A stretch of DNA of 63,838 bases from Flavobacterium panacis (GTDB lineage Bacteria > Bacteroidota > Bacteroidia > Flavobacteriales > Flavobacteriaceae). Below are positions 40,564 through 48,574 of this stretch, one piece after another. Within the stretch, counting starts at the first letter, position 1; each line of letters opens with the position of its first letter. Under the pieces are notes generated by a model that saw nothing but the letters and a program-made list of their open reading frames with translations, did no database searches and was not told where the DNA came from. Position numbers and translations under genes: made by a program. The stretch covers positions 1-63,838 of the forward strand of contig NZ_JANKMS010000019.1 of assembly GCF_024649945.1 (NCBI RefSeq), given 5' to 3'.

Positions 40564-42432
40564 TTAATGATATTGATCTTCTTCAATCTCAAATTCAGCA
40601 TCTTTTTCCCAGATTTCCATTTCGCAGGGTTTGCAGTTGAATTTTAATTTGTATTCTAATTCGCCCTGTTTTAAAACCAAAGGTTCTTTGACTTTAACAC
40701 CCACAATATCTTTTTGGTGAATCGGACATTTTTTTAATTCGTATTTGATGCAATATTTAGTGGTCATTACACGAGATTTTCCAGGATCCCATTGTAATTC
40801 GAATGCTTTTTCGATTTCGGTAACACCATGACGTTCGTAGAATTTACGAGCAGTCTTATTTGAAACGTTGTACATGAAATCCAGCTTAGTTTCTGGATAA
40901 GGATGTGACGTTTTTACTAATTGATGTTCTTCACGTTTGTAATTTGCCAAACGAATTTCTGATAATTGTTCGAAAACATTTCTTCTCATTTCGTTGATTT
41001 TTGAAATAGGAAGGAACCAGTTTTGAGAGAACATTATATTAATTTCATCAGCACTGTAAGGTGTAAAGCCTGTTTTTGCTAATTGAACTTTAATGTTTTC
41101 TTCAATTGATTCGCCAGTTTTAGTCGGCTCTTTTGCGTGCTCTAATTTTACGGTGCTTACGTTTCCGTCTTCGTCGGTTGCGATTAACTCGAAACCATTT
41201 TCGTTTTCGGTAAGCAATAAAGTAGTTCCGATTTTACGGATCGCACTGTCTTCTCTCTCAACAATTTTGATGAAAGCGGTATCGTTGTTACGATAAATGA
41301 AAGTTCCGTCTTTGATTTCTTTTAAAACGTTTGGATACACTTTTCCGTTTTCGGCTTTGTTTACGTAGATTCCATCAGCTTCGTTGTTTTCGTTGATGAA
41401 ACAAAGTCCGTCACCGTTGTTTAACAATTCGCCGTTTTCGATTTCGTAAGCATCTCCGATTGTACGGATTAATTTACCAATATATTGTCCTTTTGATTTT
41501 GGACTTTCCCAAGAACCAATACTAGCGTGTCTTTCGTTTACAAAATAATCGGTATAACCACGGTTGAAAGTTCTGTCTAAAGTAGAATCGAAAGTATAAG
41601 TGCATTTTCCAGAAGAAGCTTTGATGTATTTATCGCTTCCTTCTAAATAACTGTCTAATTTTTGACGTAAATATGAGACGTTGTTTTTAACGTAGGCTAC
41701 ATCTTTAAGACGACCTTCGATTTTGAACGAAACGATTCCTGCTTCGATTAAATTTGGAATTTGATCTGAAACGTCTAAATCTTTAATCGAAAGCAAGTGA
41801 CTGTTTCGGATTAAAGTATCTCCGTTTCCGTCGATTAAGTTATAAGGTAAACGGCAGTTTTGAGCACAAGAACCACGGTTTGCACTACGTTCTCCGTTTG
41901 CCACACTCATATAGCAGTTTCCGCTGAAGGATACACATAATGCTCCAGTTACGAAGAATTCTAGTTCAACATCAGCTTCGTCGTAGATTGTTTTAATTTG
42001 ATGCAAGTTTAATTCGCGTGCTAAAACCACACGTTTGATTCCGGCATCTTTTAAGAATTTGATTTTATCTGCGTCGCGGTTATTGGCTTGTGTGCTGGCG
42101 TGAAGTACGATAGGAGGTAAGTCCATTTCCATAATTGCCATATCTTGAATAATCAAGGCATCTACACCAATATCGTATAGTTCCCAAATCATGGCACGAC
42201 ACGTTTCTAATTCGTTGTCGTATAAAATGGTATTCATTACCACAAAAACCTGAGCGTTAAATAAGTGCGCATATTTTACTAATGCCGCAACATCTTCAAT
42301 TGAATTGTTGGCATTAGAACGTGCTCCAAATTGTGGCGCACCAATATATACTGCATCTGCACCGCTGTTAATAGCTGCCATTCCGCCGATTAAATCTCTT
42401 GCCGGAGCTAATATTTCTATTTTCTTCTTCAT
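40564..42432 (-). CDS. peptidase U32 family protein (RlhA/TrhP-like)
   Basis: A 622-residue protein of family U32. Despite the name, characterised E. coli relatives (RlhA, TrhP) are needed for hydroxylation of 23S rRNA or tRNA wobble uridine. The N-terminal TIM-barrel-like part includes EILAPARDLIGGMAAINSGADAVYIG (5-30). The signature ELEFFVTGALCVSFSGNCYMSVANGERSANRGSCAQNCRLPY (about 155-196) has cysteines typical of an Fe-S site. The second half (about 380-530) is a beta-rich DUF3656-like region. A further C-terminal tail has CIKYELKKCP and NCKPCEMEIW. Which RNA is modified is unknown. It has its own strong terminator. Confidence 0.9.
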   Translation of the reverse strand: MKKKIEILAPARDLIGGMAAINSGADAVYIGAPQFGARSNANNSIEDVAALVKYAHLFNAQVFVVMNTILYDNELETCRAMIWELYDIGVDALIIQDMAIMEMDLPPIVLHASTQANNRDADKIKFLKDAGIKRVVLARELNLHQIKTIYDEADVELEFFVTGALCVSFSGNCYMSVANGERSANRGSCAQNCRLPYNLIDGNGDTLIRNSHLLSIKDLDVSDQIPNLIEAGIVSFKIEGRLKDVAYVKNNVSYLRQKLDSYLEGSDKYIKASSGKCTYTFDSTLDRTFNRGYTDYFVNERHASIGSWESPKSKGQYIGKLIRTIGDAYEIENGELLNNGDGLCFINENNEADGIYVNKAENGKVYPNVLKEIKDGTFIYRNNDTAFIKIVEREDSAIRKIGTTLLLTENENGFELIATDEDGNVSTVKLEHAKEPTKTGESIEENIKVQLAKTGFTPYSADEINIMFSQNWFLPISKINEMRRNVFEQLSEIRLANYKREEHQLVKTSHPYPETKLDFMYNVSNKTARKFYERHGVTEIEKAFELQWDPGKSRVMTTKYCIKYELKKCPIHQKDIVGVKVKEPLVLKQGELEYKLKFNCKPCEMEIWEKDAEFEIEEDQYH

Positions 42433-42574
42433 TTCTAAAACTTTAGCCTTTTGTGGTATTCACGAAAAAAAGTGTGCAAAGGTCTAATAAATTATTTGAG
42501 TTTGCTAGCGCTGAAGCGATTTTTTTGAAATTGTTAACTTAATATGGAATGATGATGCTTAAAAATTTAGTTTC

Positions 42575-43375
42575 TTATTTAAGATATTTAATGGTTCTAG
42601 ATGTTTCCGACTGTTTTACGAGTTTTCCATTTTTTATTTTGGAATATTTCTTTTTAATCCAGTTCCCAAATTTATCGTACTTTATTTCCATTTCGTAAGT
42701 AGCAGATTTTATAATGTCACCATATTCATTTACGATATCTCCAGAACTAATTTTAGAATAATCAATAGTACTTGTTTGTGTATTGACAAGTTCATCGTTC
42801 TGATTGAAATATTTGATAATCACTTCGTTTTTGTCATAATCATACTCATTTTTTTCTTTTCCAATCATTTGATTTCCATTATAGTTTACTAATTCAATAG
42901 GATCTCCTTTATCATTATTTATAAAATCAGTATATCTGAAAATTTGCCCTTTTTGGTTTTTATCATTAGTGTGTATCAAGAAACCTTTTGAGTCAAACTT
43001 GTAAGAAGCGACTTCAATCGTATGTCCCAAATATGGATGCCAATTTTCAAATTTTCTAGCCGTACATACGTTTCCAGTGCTATCATATGTGCGTGTCAAT
43101 CTTTGTTTTAAATTATTATTGCCATCATATCTAAGTTCTGTTAGAACATTATTTTGAGTATTATAAGATGTTATTTCTTTAGTATATTCTATAGTGCCGC
43201 TTGAATTATAAAATGTAGTATTTGTTATAGTTTCTAAAACTATTTTCTCTGAATGAAAATCATTATTTTTTTTATTCAAAGAGCTTAAAGTGCTTTGAGA
43301 ATGAGAAGTAATATTGAAAAGTATTATAATTAAAAATTGTATCCAATTAAAAAGATTGCGTAAAGTTGAGGTCAT
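42575..43375 (-). CDS. hypothetical exported protein with YD-like repeats
   Basis: A 266-residue protein with a hydrophobic leader (about 9-26). The mature part is built of strands resembling RHS/YD repeats and bacteroidal wall-associated toxin-like lipoproteins: TYDSTGNVCTARKFENW, YKFDSKGFLIHTNDKN, INNDKGDPIELVNYNGN, EYDYDKNEVIIKYFNQND, IKYDKFGNWIKKKYSK. Each unit has the Y-D-x-x-G-N-x turn followed by a strand. It has no RHS core motif and no toxin domain. Function is unknown. It stands alone between the U32 and PA2169-type genes. Confidence 0.7.
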   Translation of the reverse strand: MTSTLRNLFNWIQFLIIILFNITSHSQSTLSSLNKKNNDFHSEKIVLETITNTTFYNSSGTIEYTKEITSYNTQNNVLTELRYDGNNNLKQRLTRTYDSTGNVCTARKFENWHPYLGHTIEVASYKFDSKGFLIHTNDKNQKGQIFRYTDFINNDKGDPIELVNYNGNQMIGKEKNEYDYDKNEVIIKYFNQNDELVNTQTSTIDYSKISSGDIVNEYGDIIKSATYEMEIKYDKFGNWIKKKYSKIKNGKLVKQSETSRTIKYLK

Positions 43376-43442
43376 TTAAAAAGTTTTTCGTTACAAATTG
43401 GTTGAGACGAATGTAATATTTATTTTCGATTTTATTAAAAAC

Positions 43443-43477
43443 AAAAAAACCGCCCAATCCAAAGACTGAGCAGTTTC
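43443..43477 (-). terminator. terminator after the PA2169-type gene
   Basis: On the minus strand AACTGCTCAGTC / GATTGGGCGGTT pairs over 12 positions including G-U pairs, followed by a T-run. Confidence 0.85.
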
Positions 43478-43501
43478 AAAAAAAAAGCATGAATCGATCG
43501 A

Positions 43502-43957
43502 TCAATTAGCTCTCATTTTAATTTGTGATAAAGTATTTTGAATACTATTCAATTGTTTGGAAACGATATAAATCTGATCGTGTTCCAAATGGTTTTCTTC
43601 GAGTGCGGTTTTATATTTTTCGATTGCGGCTTCTTCTCCGGTAATGCATGCATTGATGATCGCTTCGGTATCTCCACCTGTAAAAGAGGATTTGATATCA
43701 ATCCATGTTCGGTGCAAAGCTCCAAGTATGCCTCCGCCTGAAGTGTCTGTTGATTTTCCCAGTTTATTGATTTGGTTCTGTAATTCTACAATAAATAAAG
43801 CACGTTCTCTGGCGTATTCCAAAAAGTCGGTTTTCATTGCAGGGTTTTCTACATGTTCTGCTGCATCTGTATATCCTAGTTTCCCATCTTCGAGAATTGA
43901 AATTAATCCTTCTAAGGTTTTGATTGTTTCTGTGGTGGTTTCTTCTGCATGTGTCAT
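43502..43957 (-). CDS. PA2169 family four-helix-bundle protein (DUF2383)
   Basis: A 151-residue, all-helical protein of the DUF2383 / PA2169 type, ferritin-like in topology: TIKTLEGLISILEDGKLGYTDAAEHVENPAMKTDFLEYARERALFIVELQNQINKLG, then a glycine hinge (STDTSGGGILGALHRTWIDIKSSF), and a second pair of helices with CITGEEAAIEKYKTALE. The E...E-x-x-Y spacing resembles ferritin-like ligands but no metal site is established. Relatives are often stress-induced. Its own terminator follows. Confidence 0.88.
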   Translation of the reverse strand: MTHAEETTTETIKTLEGLISILEDGKLGYTDAAEHVENPAMKTDFLEYARERALFIVELQNQINKLGKSTDTSGGGILGALHRTWIDIKSSFTGGDTEAIINACITGEEAAIEKYKTALEENHLEHDQIYIVSKQLNSIQNTLSQIKMRAN

Positions 43958-44162
43958 GACATCTAATTTTTTGAAATTAATATGTTACAAAGTTTGCAAT
44001 TATAAAGTGCTTTGTTTTACAGGATTACAATCGAAGTTTTATAATATTGTAGAATGGGAATTTTGAAACAACTTTTTTGGTTTGCCACGAATTTCTCGAA
44101 TTTACACCAATTTTAGAAATTTAAAAGTTTCTTTTTAAAATGATACTTCTCGTTGTCGTTTT

Positions 44163-44252
44163 GCGTGAGGGATAGAAGTGGAAAGCCCACAGCCGTGAGG
44201 AACGAACAGGCGAGGACTTGTAACGGATAGCCCGACCCGGAGGGACACGCCC
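44163..44252 (-). repeat. dispersed structured element, copy 4
   Basis: 90 nt identical to 40431-40520, showing recent copying or strong conservation. Identity extends only about 3 bases into each flank (TTT before, AAA after). It lies 14 bases past the aminotransferase terminator, again in the same orientation relative to the transcribed gene. Confidence 0.9.
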
Positions 44253-44265
44253 AAATTAATACTAT

Positions 44266-44321
44266 AAAAAAACAGCTTAAAGTATAAAAGTGATGAAACT
44301 TTTGAACCTTAAGCCGTTTTT
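44266..44321 (-). terminator. terminator after the aminotransferase gene
   Basis: On the minus strand AACGGCTTAA ... TTAAGCTGTT with an inner CAAAAGT / ACTTTTA stem is followed by seven T. Confidence 0.82.
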
Positions 44322-44339
44322 AATAAAACTTAGATATTG

Positions 44340-45530
44340 TTATGCAGTCAAAGCTTCTTTGATTCTGCGTAATGCTTCTTTTAAAATATCGTTGCTTGTT
44401 GCATAAGAGAAACGAATACAGTTTGGATTTCCGAAAGCGTCTCCAGTTACTGTTGCAACGTTAGCTTCTGCTAAAAGATACATAGAAACATCGTTTGCAT
44501 CTTTAATTTCGTGTCCTTTTAAAGTTTTTCCGAAGAAAGAAGAAACGTCTGGGAATACGTAGAATGCACCTTCTGGAACGTTGATTTTTACTCCTGGAAT
44601 TTCTTTTAATAATCCAACAACTAAATCTCTACGTCCGTGGAACGCTTGAACCATTTCGTTTAATACGCTTGGGTCAGCATCTACAGCTGTAATTGTAGCT
44701 CTTTGTGCAACAGAATTTGCACCAGAAGTTACTTGTCCTTGAATTTTTGTACATGCTTTTGCGATGAATTCTGGAGCTCCAATGTAACCAATTCTGTATC
44801 CTGTCATGGCAAATGCTTTTGCAACTCCGTTTACAGTGATTGTTTTTTCTAACATTCCTGGGATAGAACCGATACTGCAGAAAGTTCCAGAGAAATTGAT
44901 GTGCTCATAGATTTCGTCTGCAACTACGTAAATATTTGGGTGTTTTTCTAAAACTTTTGCTAAAGCTGTTAATTCTTCTCTGCTGTAAACAGATCCTGAA
45001 GGATTACATGGAGAAGAGAACCACATCATTTTTGTTTTTGGTGTGATTGCAGCTTCTAATTGTTCTGGAGTGATTTTGAAATCTGTTTCTACAGAAGTTG
45101 GAACTTCTACAGGAACTCCGCCAGAAAGTTTTACGATTTCGAAATAAGAAACCCAGTAAGGTGCTGGTAAAATTACTTCGTCACCATCGTTTAACATTAC
45201 TTGTGCAATGTTGTATAAAGATTGTTTTGCTCCAGTAGAAACTACGATTTGAGATGGTTTGTACTCTAAATCATTGTCTCTTTTGAATTTTCTGCAGATT
45301 GCTTCTTTTAAATCTTGGTATCCATCAACAGGAGAATATGTACTGTAGTTGTCGTCGATTGCCTTTTTTGCAGCTTCTTTGATGAAGTCAGGTGTGTTGA
45401 AATCAGGCTCACCTAAACTTAAGCTGATAATGTCTTTTCCTTGTGCTTTTAATTCTCTTGCTAAAGCGGCCATTGCCAATGTTTGTGAAGTCGCAAGGTT
45501 GTTGATTCTGTCCGAAAGAATATGATTCAT
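44340..45530 (-). CDS. class I PLP-dependent aminotransferase (aspartate aminotransferase type Ib)
   Basis: A 396-residue fold-type I enzyme close to the thermophilic/bacterial aspartate aminotransferase subgroup. Motifs: SLSLGEPDFNTPDFI (37-50), VSTGAKQSLYNI (97-108), PAPYWVSYFEI, the substrate-binding NPSGSVYS (176-183), D205 in VVADEIYEHINF that contacts the pyridine nitrogen, and the Schiff-base lysine K238 in VNGVAKAFAMTGYRIGY. Aspartate is the most likely amino donor, but prephenate or other acceptors are possible in this subgroup. Single gene with its own terminator. Confidence 0.93.
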   Translation of the reverse strand: MNHILSDRINNLATSQTLAMAALARELKAQGKDIISLSLGEPDFNTPDFIKEAAKKAIDDNYSTYSPVDGYQDLKEAICRKFKRDNDLEYKPSQIVVSTGAKQSLYNIAQVMLNDGDEVILPAPYWVSYFEIVKLSGGVPVEVPTSVETDFKITPEQLEAAITPKTKMMWFSSPCNPSGSVYSREELTALAKVLEKHPNIYVVADEIYEHINFSGTFCSIGSIPGMLEKTITVNGVAKAFAMTGYRIGYIGAPEFIAKACTKIQGQVTSGANSVAQRATITAVDADPSVLNEMVQAFHGRRDLVVGLLKEIPGVKINVPEGAFYVFPDVSSFFGKTLKGHEIKDANDVSMYLLAEANVATVTGDAFGNPNCIRFSYATSNDILKEALRRIKEALTA

Positions 45531-45605
45531 TATAAAAATTTTGAATGTCCTTAAATTTGCTGTGTTGCTTAAGGATGGTTATTATTAATAGATTTTTTTT
45601 AGTTT

Positions 45606-46703
45606 TTAAACTGATAATTCAGGTTTCATTCCTAAGTCACGTAAATGCTTGAAGTGAGCTACAATAGCACTTCGCATTGTTTTGTATTCGTAATAAGGTA
45701 AATTGCATTCTTTTGCAGTTTCCTTTACGATCTTTGCAATTTTACCATAATGAATGTGACTTATATGCGGAAAAATATGATGTTCAATTTGGTGATTTAA
45801 TCCGCCGGTGTACCAGTTTACGATTGCATTTTTTGGAGCAAAATTAGTAGTAGTGTACAATTGGTGAATAGCCCAAGTGTTATCCATTTCGCCTAATTCA
45901 TTAGGTTCTGGATTTGTTGTATGTTCTACAACGTGTGCTAATTGGAAAACAATACTTAAAATTAATCCAGTTGTATAATGCATTACGAAGAATCCAAGAA
46001 GTACTTTCCACCAAGTGATTCCAATTACCATAGGAAGCACAATCCAGATAGAAGCGTAAATGATTTTTGTAATGATTAAAGTTGTCCAAAGTATTTTTGG
46101 ACTTTTTGGTTCTCCGTAAGAAAGTTTTCTTTTCAAATAATTACGCATCTGTTTGAAATCTGTTGTAATGGCCCAATTGAAAGTTAGTAAACCATATAAA
46201 AAAACAGAATAATAATGTTGAAAACGGTGAAAACTATGCCATTCTGCATGTTCTGTAAATCGGATAATTCTTCCTGCATCCAAATCTTCATCGTGCCCAG
46301 GTATATTGGTATACGTGTGGTGCAATACATTATGTTGTACTTGCCAGTTGTAAACGTTTCCTGCTAAAACATAAATAGTTCCGCCCATAAACTTATTAAT
46401 CCAGCTTTTGTTGGAATAGGAACCATGATTACCATCGTGCATTACGTTCATTCCAACTCCAGCCATCCCGATTCCCATAACGATAGACAATAAAAGCATT
46501 ACCCAAAAAGGCATGTTTAGTGTAAGGATTAAAAAATAGGGAGTTAAGAAAACAGCAAATAGAATAACAGCTTTTAGATGTAACTTCCAGTTTCCGGTTT
46601 TCTGAATGTTATTCTCCTTGAAGTAATTGTTTACTCGTGAGTTAAGTGTTCTGAAGAACTTCAGATTATCTTGCCTTGCAAAAGTTGGAGCAGTGTTATT
46701 CAT
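45606..46703 (-). CDS. membrane fatty acid desaturase
   Basis: A 365-residue integral-membrane di-iron desaturase. The three histidine boxes are HDGNH (89-93), HNVLHH (124-129) and, near residue 304, NHQIEHH. Membrane helices flank box 1 (about 45-85) and lie at about 165-230. QIEHH with a Q before the third box is the front-end (delta-5/6) desaturase signature, although no cytochrome b5 domain is attached, so electrons come from a separate carrier. A -7 box TACCTTTG (46730-46723, minus) gives a short leader. It is divergent from rsmG. Confidence 0.92.
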   Translation of the reverse strand: MNNTAPTFARQDNLKFFRTLNSRVNNYFKENNIQKTGNWKLHLKAVILFAVFLTPYFLILTLNMPFWVMLLLSIVMGIGMAGVGMNVMHDGNHGSYSNKSWINKFMGGTIYVLAGNVYNWQVQHNVLHHTYTNIPGHDEDLDAGRIIRFTEHAEWHSFHRFQHYYSVFLYGLLTFNWAITTDFKQMRNYLKRKLSYGEPKSPKILWTTLIITKIIYASIWIVLPMVIGITWWKVLLGFFVMHYTTGLILSIVFQLAHVVEHTTNPEPNELGEMDNTWAIHQLYTTTNFAPKNAIVNWYTGGLNHQIEHHIFPHISHIHYGKIAKIVKETAKECNLPYYEYKTMRSAIVAHFKHLRDLGMKPELSV

Positions 46704-46810
46704 AATTAATTTAAATAGATTTCAAAGGTAATTATTATAAATTTTCAATTTGCAAAATTGAGTTAAATATTTCAATCGTAAAGTAGTACTTTTGTTAAAA
46801 ATTTACAGCA

Positions 46811-47440
46811 ATGGATGAGATATTGAAATATTTTCCGGATTTGACCGATCTTCAAATCGAACAATTTCAAAAATTAGACTTTTTATACCACGATTGGAAC
46901 GAAAAAATTAATGTGATTTCACGCAAAGACATTGATTCTTTATATACAAAACATATTTTGCATTCATTAGGAATTGCTAAGGTTATGAAGTTTGAACCAG
47001 GAACGACAGTTTTAGATGTTGGAACAGGAGGCGGTTTTCCTGGAATTCCATTAGCGATTTTGTTTCCTGAAACTCGTTTTTATTTAATTGATGTTATCGC
47101 CAAAAAAATAAAAGTAGTTCAGGGAGTCGTAGATGCATTAGAATTAAAGAATGTAAAAGCCGAGCAAAAACGTGCTGAATTGGTAAAGGGTGATTTTGAT
47201 TTTATTGTAAGCCGTGCCGTTACTAATATGCCAGATTTTGTTTCTTGGATAAAAGATAAAATTAAAAAACAGCATAAGCATAAACTGAAAAATGGAATTC
47301 TTTATTTAAAAGGGGGAGATTTGACAGAAGAACTTAAAGATTTTCCAAATGCTACTTTATATGATTTGGCAGATATTTTTGAAGATGAGTTTTTTGAAAC
47401 TAAAAAGGTAGTCCATCTTCCTTTAAAATTTAAACCTTAA
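46811..47440 (+). CDS. rsmG: 16S rRNA (guanine(527)-N(7))-methyltransferase
   Basis: It methylates G527 of 16S rRNA using S-adenosylmethionine. The 209-residue length fits. Motifs: FLYHDWNEKINVISRKDIDSLYTKHILHSL (24-53), the SAM motif VLDVGTGGGFPGIPLAI (67-83), DFDFIVSRAVTNMPDFVSW (about 132-150), and LYLKGGDLTEEL near 170. A -7 box TACTTTTG at 46787-46794 lies 16 bp before the ATG, so the leader is very short (about 10 nt). A strong terminator follows. Confidence 0.96.
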   Translation: MDEILKYFPDLTDLQIEQFQKLDFLYHDWNEKINVISRKDIDSLYTKHILHSLGIAKVMKFEPGTTVLDVGTGGGFPGIPLAILFPETRFYLIDVIAKKIKVVQGVVDALELKNVKAEQKRAELVKGDFDFIVSRAVTNMPDFVSWIKDKIKKQHKHKLKNGILYLKGGDLTEELKDFPNATLYDLADIFEDEFFETKKVVHLPLKFKP

Positions 47441-47445
47441 AAAGA

Positions 47446-47482
47446 AATAACCCGTAGATGTTTTGTTCTACGGGTTATTTTT
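47446..47482 (+). terminator. terminator after rsmG
   Basis: AATAACCCGTAGA / TCTACGGGTTATT is followed by TTTT. It also reads as a terminator on the minus strand for the next gene. Confidence 0.9.
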
Positions 47483-47501
47483 TAATAAAAACTATTAAAA
47501 A

Positions 47502-48233
47502 CTAAGAATGAATTCTAAATGGATTTAAAAACTGATTTGCTTGATAGTTCAAATTGTCTATAAATCCATGTATTGCAATCTCTGATGCTTCATTAGTAGG
47601 TTTGAATTCAGAATCAAAGAAAAAATCACGGCAAATTACAGGTTCATTAGAAGAATCATAAACATTTTCGTCCATTTCGCTTAGATCAAAATTTTGATAT
47701 TCTGATGGGTATAAGCAAATTAAATCTACCATAACACGATTAAACCATCTGTCAAATACTTTCTTTTTAGGGGTGATATGACGCGCTAACAATACTAATC
47801 CTGTAAGTTCGCTTTGTAAGTAATAAGAGCCTTTTCTGTATAGAATGTCGATCATTCTCACATTCATATGGGCAATCCATAGTGGCCCATCTACATTGCC
47901 GGATGCTGGAATTTCAAAATCGGTATCAAATAACAAAGGTTTAGTTTGCTCTAAGTTTTCTATAGAACACCAAAGTGCTTCGATACGTTTCTGAGTATCG
48001 TTTGTTACTTTTGTGTATCCTGTAAAACGCCAATAAACCCATTCTAATAATGCGGCTGCCAAACCAACGGAAGCTTTGTGGTTAATTTGTATTAATAAAT
48101 TTTCTAAATTTTCATTCTCTCCTAGGGGATCCAATAATTCATTTATTTTCTTTTTGTTCCATTTAAAATCAATTGCGTGACCAATGCTTTTTGATTCTAA
48201 AATGATTTTAGGAACATTGTTTAAATTTCTCAT
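47502..48233 (-). CDS. hypothetical conserved protein, unrecognised
   Basis: A 243-residue soluble protein without a signal peptide or membrane helix. It looks mainly helical: IILESKSIGHAIDFKWNKKKINELL, LLIQINHKASVGLAAALLEWVYWRFTGY, QKRIEALWCSIENLEQT, then GPLWIAHMNVRMIDILYRKGSYYLQSELTGLVLLARHITPKKKVFDRWF, ending in an acidic middle (LSEMDENVYD) and a basic tail. I can give no function. The helical repeat-like middle could be a scaffold. A -7 box TACATTTG (48283-48276, minus) lies about 40 bp upstream, and the rsmG terminator follows it. Confidence 0.6.
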   Translation of the reverse strand: MRNLNNVPKIILESKSIGHAIDFKWNKKKINELLDPLGENENLENLLIQINHKASVGLAAALLEWVYWRFTGYTKVTNDTQKRIEALWCSIENLEQTKPLLFDTDFEIPASGNVDGPLWIAHMNVRMIDILYRKGSYYLQSELTGLVLLARHITPKKKVFDRWFNRVMVDLICLYPSEYQNFDLSEMDENVYDSSNEPVICRDFFFDSEFKPTNEASEIAIHGFIDNLNYQANQFLNPFRIHS

Positions 48234-48574
48234 ACCTTTAAATTGTTTAGTTTATACTAATTGATTTTCACAGGACAAATGTATTATGATGTTTTTTTTT
48301 GAACTGGAACTAGAAGTTTTAAAAATATCAGAATAAGTTTTTCGGAGAAGCTATGTTGTTGTGAATCAATAAAATAAGAAAATTACTACAAAGTAATTAT
48401 TGGAGAGCCTTTAGAAGCTTTGTGATTGAGAAATGTTCAAAATACAGAAGTTCTGATAAACAGGTTTTATCACATTATATTTAGAATTAAGAACTAAAAA
48501 ATAAAGCCGAATCTTTTAAAAGATTCGGCTTTATATGTAAATAGATTTCAGATTTGAAATCTGATGTTAAAAAA
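48234..48574. other. gene-free stretch between pruA and the hypothetical gene
   Basis: 341 bp. It contains the -7 box of the hypothetical gene (48276-48283) and the pruA terminator (48499-48537). Between them (48290-48490) I see AT-rich sequence with no ORF, repeat or strong fold. Confidence 0.6.
48499..48537 (-). terminator. terminator after pruA
   Basis: AAAGCCGAATCTT / AAGATTCGGCTTT with a TTTATTTTTT tail on the minus strand, 38 bp past the pruA stop. Confidence 0.92.

Larger units (their letters stand above)
43958..44339. other. gene-free stretch with repeats and terminator
   Basis: 382 bp. It holds a one-armed GCCACGAATTTCTCGAATT repeat (44085-44103), the structured element (44163-44252) and the aminotransferase terminator (44266-44321). 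Short frames across it are repeat DNA; no gene is supported. Confidence 0.7.

Noticed and set aside
40266..40601. 111-codon and 78-codon minus-strand frames
   Set aside because: They cover a family A inverted repeat, the 90-nt element and the U32 terminator. The coding sense is that of repeat DNA.
43644..44066. 140-codon plus-strand frame opposite the PA2169-type gene
   Set aside because: It is antisense to a clearly recognisable four-helix protein and has no family signature of its own.
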